A DNA stretch of 9,012 bases from Candidatus Nitrosopumilus sp. (lineage in GTDB: Archaea; Thermoproteota; Nitrososphaeria; Nitrososphaerales; Nitrosopumilaceae): the NCBI GenBank assembly GCA_029861085.1, contig JAOUAE010000043.1, forward strand, positions 1 to 9,012, given 5' to 3'. The notes below the pieces were generated by a model. That model was not told where the DNA came from. It was given only the letters and a program-made list of their open reading frames with translations, and did not search any database. Below, piece after piece: positions 6,010 to 9,012 of the stretch. Each line of letters opens with the position of its first letter. Within the stretch, counting starts at the first letter, position 1. A program made the translations under genes and the position numbers.

Positions 6010-6204
6010 TCAGGATTCCTTTAGTCTGTCTTTTGTAAACATTATGAAACTAATTGAAAAAACTGCCAGCATTGCAATTCCTGTGACATATGCATAGTTT
6101 AATCCCACACCAGGATGATCTTGTTGGTGATAGTAATTAATCAAAAACGTTACAACTAACAAAACCACTCCAATGATTGTTAGTTTTTGATGTGTTTCCA
6201 ACAA
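6010..6204 (-). CDS. Two-helix small membrane protein of unknown function (64 aa)
   Basis: Not recognised. Two clear membrane helices (about residues 8-25 and 38-57) are joined by a short hydrophilic loop with His, Gln, Asp and Pro (YYHQQDHPG), and the chain ends in a basic tail (TKDRLKES). There is no ATG: the frame opens with two adjacent TTG codons (6204 and 6201). A TATA-like TCATATAGT centred near 6226 places the mRNA start at about 6200, which fits the TTG pair and best fits 6201, so this gene is probably leaderless with a TTG start and its own promoter rather than part of the transporter operon. About 210 bases of non-coding DNA separate it from the next minus-strand gene. The clean two-helix pattern supports it as real; function is unknown. 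Confidence 0.65.
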   Translation of the reverse strand: MLETHQKLTIIGVVLLVVTFLINYYHQQDHPGVGLNYAYVTGIAMLAVFSISFIMFTKDRLKES

Positions 6205-6220
6205 AGATAATTTTACCAGT

Positions 6221-6230
6221 AACTATATGA
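6221..6230 (-). promoter_or_regulatory. TATA-like box of the 64-aa membrane protein gene
   Basis: Minus-strand TCATATAGTT, centred about 22-26 bp before the paired TTG codons at 6204/6201. The spacing suits a leaderless archaeal transcript. Confidence 0.4.
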
Positions 6231-6242
6231 ATTTAGAAGAAG

Positions 6243-6302
6243 GATAAAAAATAACAGAACTGATTTGATAAAATTCTATCTTTGATAATAAAAAGACAAA
6301 AC
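6243..6302 (-). terminator. T-rich probable transcription stop of the transporter cassette
   Basis: On the minus strand, 77 to 136 bases after the coiled-coil gene ends, there are T-rich tracts (TTTTGTCTTTTTATT near 6288-6302 and TTATTTTTTATCC near 6241-6253). Archaeal polymerases commonly stop at such tracts without a hairpin. The rest of the 6205-6378 gap holds no convincing gene. Confidence 0.3.
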
Positions 6303-6378
6303 ATATCTTGATCAGGAAAACAAATTATTGTAATTTCTTTAGGAAAAGACAGGATTCTCAGAAACAAAAAGCATTATC

Positions 6379-6711
6379 TCAAGTATCAGATTCCATCTGA
6401 GACAGCTTTTGGATTATTTGCTCAAGCTCTTTTGTGTTATCGTCAATCACCTGTTTTATTATTGAGATTTCTTCATTAATTTGTTCAAGATGAACATCAT
6501 CGGAATTTTTGATGCTTTCCTCTAGATCTTTTAGAACTTGTTGATTGTATTGATTGATTTTTTCCAGCTCGTTTTTGTATTTTTCTAACTTTTCATATTG
6601 GCTGGAAATTTCGGGAATTTCATCATAGTTTTGATTTGTTATAAAACCCAAAGAGATCACTGTACCTCCCACTGTCAAAACTACAATCAAAATAATTATG
6701 CTTGGTCTCAA
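6379..6711 (-). CDS. Membrane-anchored coiled-coil protein (110 aa)
   Basis: Not assignable to a named family. It has one N-terminal membrane segment (about residues 5-24, ending GFITNQN) followed by a long Glu/Lys/Gln/Asn/Ile-rich helix (about 35-105) with heptad-like spacing of Ile and Leu, so a parallel or antiparallel coiled coil outside or inside the membrane is likely. The TTG at 6711 is the nearest start; the frame remains open upstream for 13 codons (to a TAA at about 6748-6750) without ATG or GTG, so the N-terminus is uncertain and a charged KKRNEDTE prefix is possible. The gene follows the S-layer-like protein gene by 43 bases on the same strand and probably belongs to the ABC cassette. 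An adaptor role is suggested by its shape and place only. Confidence 0.68.
   Translation of the reverse strand: MRPSIIILIVVLTVGGTVISLGFITNQNYDEIPEISSQYEKLEKYKNELEKINQYNQQVLKDLEESIKNSDDVHLEQINEEISIIKQVIDDNTKELEQIIQKLSQMESDT
6386..6400. repeat. Perfect 6-bp inverted repeat TCAGAT-TCC-ATCTGA
   Basis: The repeat lies in the last codons of the coiled-coil gene. On the minus strand the hairpin is followed about 12 bases later by GCTTTTTGTTT, so it may slow or stop polymerase, but the gap makes a classic intrinsic terminator doubtful. Confidence 0.25.
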
Positions 6712-6754
6712 TTCAGTATCTTCATTTCTTTTTTTCAGATTTAAGATTTAGCAT

Positions 6755-8059
6755 CTAATTTGTCTGTACTACTTTCTTTTTACGCCTGCGAATAACGTAA
6801 ATTCCAACGCCTATTGCCACAATGATTGGAATGATTATCATGGTTGGGTCAGATTCAGATTCGTCATCATTTGATGGTTCTTCAACAAATATTGTTACAT
6901 CATGTGGTAAAAAGATCTCATCTCTAATACCGTCTTTGTATCTTACAGTGATAGTGATATCATGTTCTCCATATTTTGGTTCATCATCAAATTCGATTGG
7001 AATGTTAAATGGAACAGGGGCATCAATTTCAATTTCATCAATGAATTGTGTGTTTGATTTGATATTGGAATCCCCGCGAGGCTCAACAGTTACAAAACCA
7101 AATAGTCCGTCTTCGTTTCCTTCATTGATTATTTCTCCAATTACCATTTGTGTTCCAGATAATTCAATGACATCAATATTATATACAGATAAGTCAATGA
7201 GGCCTTTAACATAGAAATCAGCGATTCGTGAAATAGTATGCTTATCACCATGCGCATTGAAATATGTTATTTCAATGGGTGCGCGAAGTGTATCACCTTT
7301 CAGAGATTCTGGTACGTATACATCAAGTTCAACAAGTTTTTTTGATTTTGGATCAATTTCGCCAATCTCCCAATCAGTATTCAAAATCACAACATTCTCA
7401 ACATTAGTGATAGATTGAGTTGTTGATGCTCTTTCACTTTGTGTATTTTGTAGTCCAATATTTACACTTGAAATTGGTGCAGTTCCATCATTTGAAATTT
7501 CAATTGTTACGTGATTTGTCTGTAAAGATGTAAGAAATGGATTCAGTGCACGTACGTTTACGACGCTTTCTCCAGTTATTTTAAAATCAAAATCCTCAAA
7601 CGCGGTACGAACTCCAGATTCACGTAACCGTGAATAATCAACTTTGACAGTACCAGGATATTGCTGAATTCTGACTCCGTCATCTATATCAACAAAAAAT
7701 GTTAAATGGAAATTTTCTCCAGCAAGTGAATTTGAATTTGCATCTGCATGGATTAAAGAACCAGGTCCATCTGAGGCTGAAAATCCAAGAGGCAGAGACA
7801 GTTGTCCTCGTATTCCTGTAATATCTTGAGTTCCGACATTTGCCATTACTACGGTAAATGGTACATTTTTGTCTCCTGCATCAATCTCAAATTTTTCATC
7901 GATTGTTCCAAAGTAGGCATCAAGGAATTTGACATCTCCAAAGTCTCTTTCAAAAGGAGAATTACCAAACCCTCCAGAAGTGATTTGTGCATAAGAATTA
8001 TCAAAAATAAGTGGAGAGAATCCAATTACAAATAATGACAGCAATAGTTTTACATTCAT
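6755..8059 (-). CDS. Secreted, C-terminally anchored S-layer/CARDB-like protein of an ABC cassette (434 aa)
   Basis: An extracytoplasmic, membrane-anchored protein of the archaeal S-layer-domain type (COG1361-like). It has a Sec signal peptide (residues 1-24, hydrophobic core LLLSLFVIGFSPLIF, probable cleavage at SYA-Q), then about three beta-sandwich repeats of the NEW/CARDB kind (roughly 45-165, 167-285 and 287-392), recognisable by recurring N-x-G motifs (ANVGTQDI, SNDGTAPI, INEGNEDG) and by proline-ended edge strands. An acidic linker (EEPSNDDESESD, 393-404) leads to one membrane helix (about 406-423) and a basic stop-transfer tail (RRRKKK). The ATG shares its A with the ATPase stop (TAATG), so the protein is translationally coupled to the ABC transporter. 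It may take the place of a MacA-like periplasmic partner or present the exported substrate; both ideas are inference. Confidence 0.85.
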   Translation of the reverse strand: MNVKLLLSLFVIGFSPLIFDNSYAQITSGGFGNSPFERDFGDVKFLDAYFGTIDEKFEIDAGDKNVPFTVVMANVGTQDITGIRGQLSLPLGFSASDGPGSLIHADANSNSLAGENFHLTFFVDIDDGVRIQQYPGTVKVDYSRLRESGVRTAFEDFDFKITGESVVNVRALNPFLTSLQTNHVTIEISNDGTAPISSVNIGLQNTQSERASTTQSITNVENVVILNTDWEIGEIDPKSKKLVELDVYVPESLKGDTLRAPIEITYFNAHGDKHTISRIADFYVKGLIDLSVYNIDVIELSGTQMVIGEIINEGNEDGLFGFVTVEPRGDSNIKSNTQFIDEIEIDAPVPFNIPIEFDDEPKYGEHDITITVRYKDGIRDEIFLPHDVTIFVEEPSNDDESESDPTMIIIPIIVAIGVGIYVIRRRKKKVVQTN

Positions 8060-8766
8060 TATACTAAAACCTCCATTTCAGAAGAAGTGGGATTTCCCTC
8101 AAATGCTTTACCATCTATTATTGTAATCACCTTATCTACTTCCCCAAAGTGCTGTCTATCGTGTGTAACTATGATGAATGTTTGATTGAGTTTTTTTGCC
8201 ATCGATTTCATTAGTTGAACGATTGTTTCTGAGGTTACAGAATCAAGATTACCAGTAGGTTCATCAGCTAAAACAATTGAAGGTCTGTTGATTAAGCCTC
8301 TTGCGATTGCAACTCTTTGAGCTTGCCCACCTGAAATCTTGTTTGCACGTTTGTTAATTTGGTCTTCAAGCCCAACTGCTTTTAGTAAATCCCTAGCTTC
8401 TTTTTCAGCAATACCATCAGTCCCTCCAATTTGTCTGGGTAACAATACGTTTTCTAAAACAGAAAGATCAGTAAGTAAATTAGAAAATTGAAAGATAAAT
8501 CCGAGTTTTTTATTTCTAAATGAAGAGATTTGATCGTCATTCAGTGTTGTGGTATCAACTCCATCAATGAAGATCTTTCCACTCGATGGATGATCCAACA
8601 ATCCAATCATGTTAAGTAATGTGGATTTTCCAGAGCCTGAACTTCCCACAATTAAAACAATTTGGCCCTGCTCAACTGAAAATGATGCATTATCAAGGGC
8701 CTTGACTTTGCTATCACCTTCTCCGTAAATCTTGCTAACATTGGTGATTTCAAGTACTTTAGACAG
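8059..8766 (-). CDS. ABC transporter ATP-binding protein, LolD/MacB type (235 aa, non-canonical start)
   Basis: Cytoplasmic ATPase that powers the FtsX-like permease encoded just upstream. Motifs (numbered from 8766): VLEITNVSKIYGEG (4-17), Walker A GSSGSGKST (41-49), Q-loop FQFSNLL (92-98), signature ISGGQAQR (144-151), Walker B IVLADEPTGNLDS (164-176) and H-loop THD (201-203). The sequence DEPTGNLDS and the length match the LolD/MacB subfamily. Start problem: the first ATG, GTG or TTG in frame is the GTG at 8649, inside the strand leading to Walker A; starting there removes the first 39 family-conserved residues. Upstream the frame is open back to a TGA inside the permease's last codons. 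CTG at 8766 gives MSKVLEI, a normal family N-terminus, and overlaps the permease stop by 8 bases. I therefore extend the gene to 8766; CTG use, another rare start or a sequencing error remain possible. Confidence 0.88.
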   Translation of the reverse strand: MSKVLEITNVSKIYGEGDSKVKALDNASFSVEQGQIVLIVGSSGSGKSTLLNMIGLLDHPSSGKIFIDGVDTTTLNDDQISSFRNKKLGFIFQFSNLLTDLSVLENVLLPRQIGGTDGIAEKEARDLLKAVGLEDQINKRANKISGGQAQRVAIARGLINRPSIVLADEPTGNLDSVTSETIVQLMKSMAKKLNQTFIIVTHDRQHFGEVDKVITIIDGKAFEGNPTSSEMEVLV

Positions 8767-9012
8767 TTCTCATCGCCTCCACAGGTAATAGCTTTGTAGC
8801 CCTATACGAGGGATACAAAGATGCAATTATTGCTAAAATAAATGAAGTCAAGGCTGTTTGAATTATTTTGACCCAATCAAAACTCACTTCTAAAGCTAAA
8901 CTGTTATTCCAAGACATCTTTGTCTCTTTTGCATAAAATGTATATCCCAAACCTACACCAGTTCCTACACCAGCACCAATTGCTCCAATTATCATTCCTT
9001 GAAAAATAAAAA
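8759..9012 (-). CDS. ABC transporter permease, FtsX/MacB family, C-terminal part (cut by window edge)
   Basis: The last 80-odd residues of a MacB/FtsX-type permease; the frame remains open to the window's right end, so the gene begins outside. Visible are the penultimate helix with glycine-rich packing (IFQGMIIGAIGAGVG followed by TGVGLGY), a loop, and the final helix ending in the family signature SLYPSYRATKLLPVEAMR, which corresponds to the conserved YPA-x-RA-x-x-x-xPVEALR end of these permeases. The internal ATG at 8995 is not the start. Such permeases move lipoproteins, lipids, peptides or act by mechanotransmission rather than by a simple channel. The stop (TAA, 8759-8761) lies inside the likely start region of the ATPase gene, so the two are coupled. 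Confidence 0.88.
   Translation of the reverse strand, partial: FIFQGMIIGAIGAGVGTGVGLGYTFYAKETKMSWNNSLALEVSFDWVKIIQTALTSFILAIIASLYPSYRATKLLPVEAMRTV

Noticed and set aside
5944..6024. Plus-strand 26-codon frame beginning ATG-TAT-AAA-ATG
   Set aside because: It overlaps the end of the 64-residue membrane gene, has no well-placed TATA box, and shows no recognisable features.
6205..6378. Short minus-strand frame of about 23 codons (Phe-rich)
   Set aside because: Its composition is explained by T-rich probable terminator DNA; no start-region signals.
6822..7214. 130-codon plus-strand open frame
   Set aside because: It is antisense to the S-layer-like gene, is rich in Ser and Ile as expected from a shadow frame, and has no promoter.
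8059..8649. Taking GTG 8649 as the ATPase start
   Set aside because: It would remove the first beta strands and the A-loop region and begin within the strand leading into Walker A, which would not fold as an ABC ATPase.

Overview
The window reads as a chromosomal piece of an ammonia-oxidising-type archaeon (Nitrososphaerota/Thaumarchaeota, probably Nitrosopumilus-like). The evidence is the AT-rich composition, an archaeal-type UMP kinase, a membrane-anchored S-layer/CARDB-like protein beside a MacB-type ABC transporter, and several genes with an archaeal TATA-like box about 25-29 bp before the start codon, which implies leaderless or nearly leaderless mRNAs. No rRNA, tRNA, CRISPR array, insertion sequence or phage gene was seen. 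The lineage is inferred from these traits, not from a database match.

Layout. At the left edge a small unknown gene (+, 5-301) runs tail to tail into a tight minus-strand operon: a eukaryote-like thymidylate kinase (2816-2214), a SAMHD1/YwfO-type HD phosphohydrolase (2217-982) and UMP kinase (985-302). Both junctions are 4-base ATGA overlaps. The three genes look like a pyrimidine-nucleotide and dNTP-pool unit. Upstream lie a short unknown gene that may be cut short (3130-2855) and a 50-residue reading frame (3345-3193).

An Hsp20 small heat-shock gene (+, 3465-3845) has a clear TATA box and converges with a UbiB/AarF/ABC1-type kinase-like gene (5394-3850). That gene carries a C-terminal pair of membrane helices. 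It sits 5 bases after a small unknown gene whose product also has a C-terminal pair of hydrophobic segments (5774-5400), so the two probably form one operon.

The right third is a minus-strand ABC transport cassette, read right to left: the C-terminal end of an FtsX/MacB permease (cut by the window edge), its LolD/MacB-type ATPase, a secreted C-terminally anchored Ig-like/S-layer-type protein, and a membrane-anchored coiled-coil protein. A separate two-helix membrane peptide gene with a TTG start follows. The ATPase has no ATG, GTG or TTG codon that would give a complete N-terminus, which is the oddest single point in the window.

Main points for a second look: the ATPase start, the altered P-loop and DRY motifs of the thymidylate kinase, the nucleotide operon, the transporter cassette with two anchored extracytoplasmic partners, and the 50-residue gene at 3193-3345.
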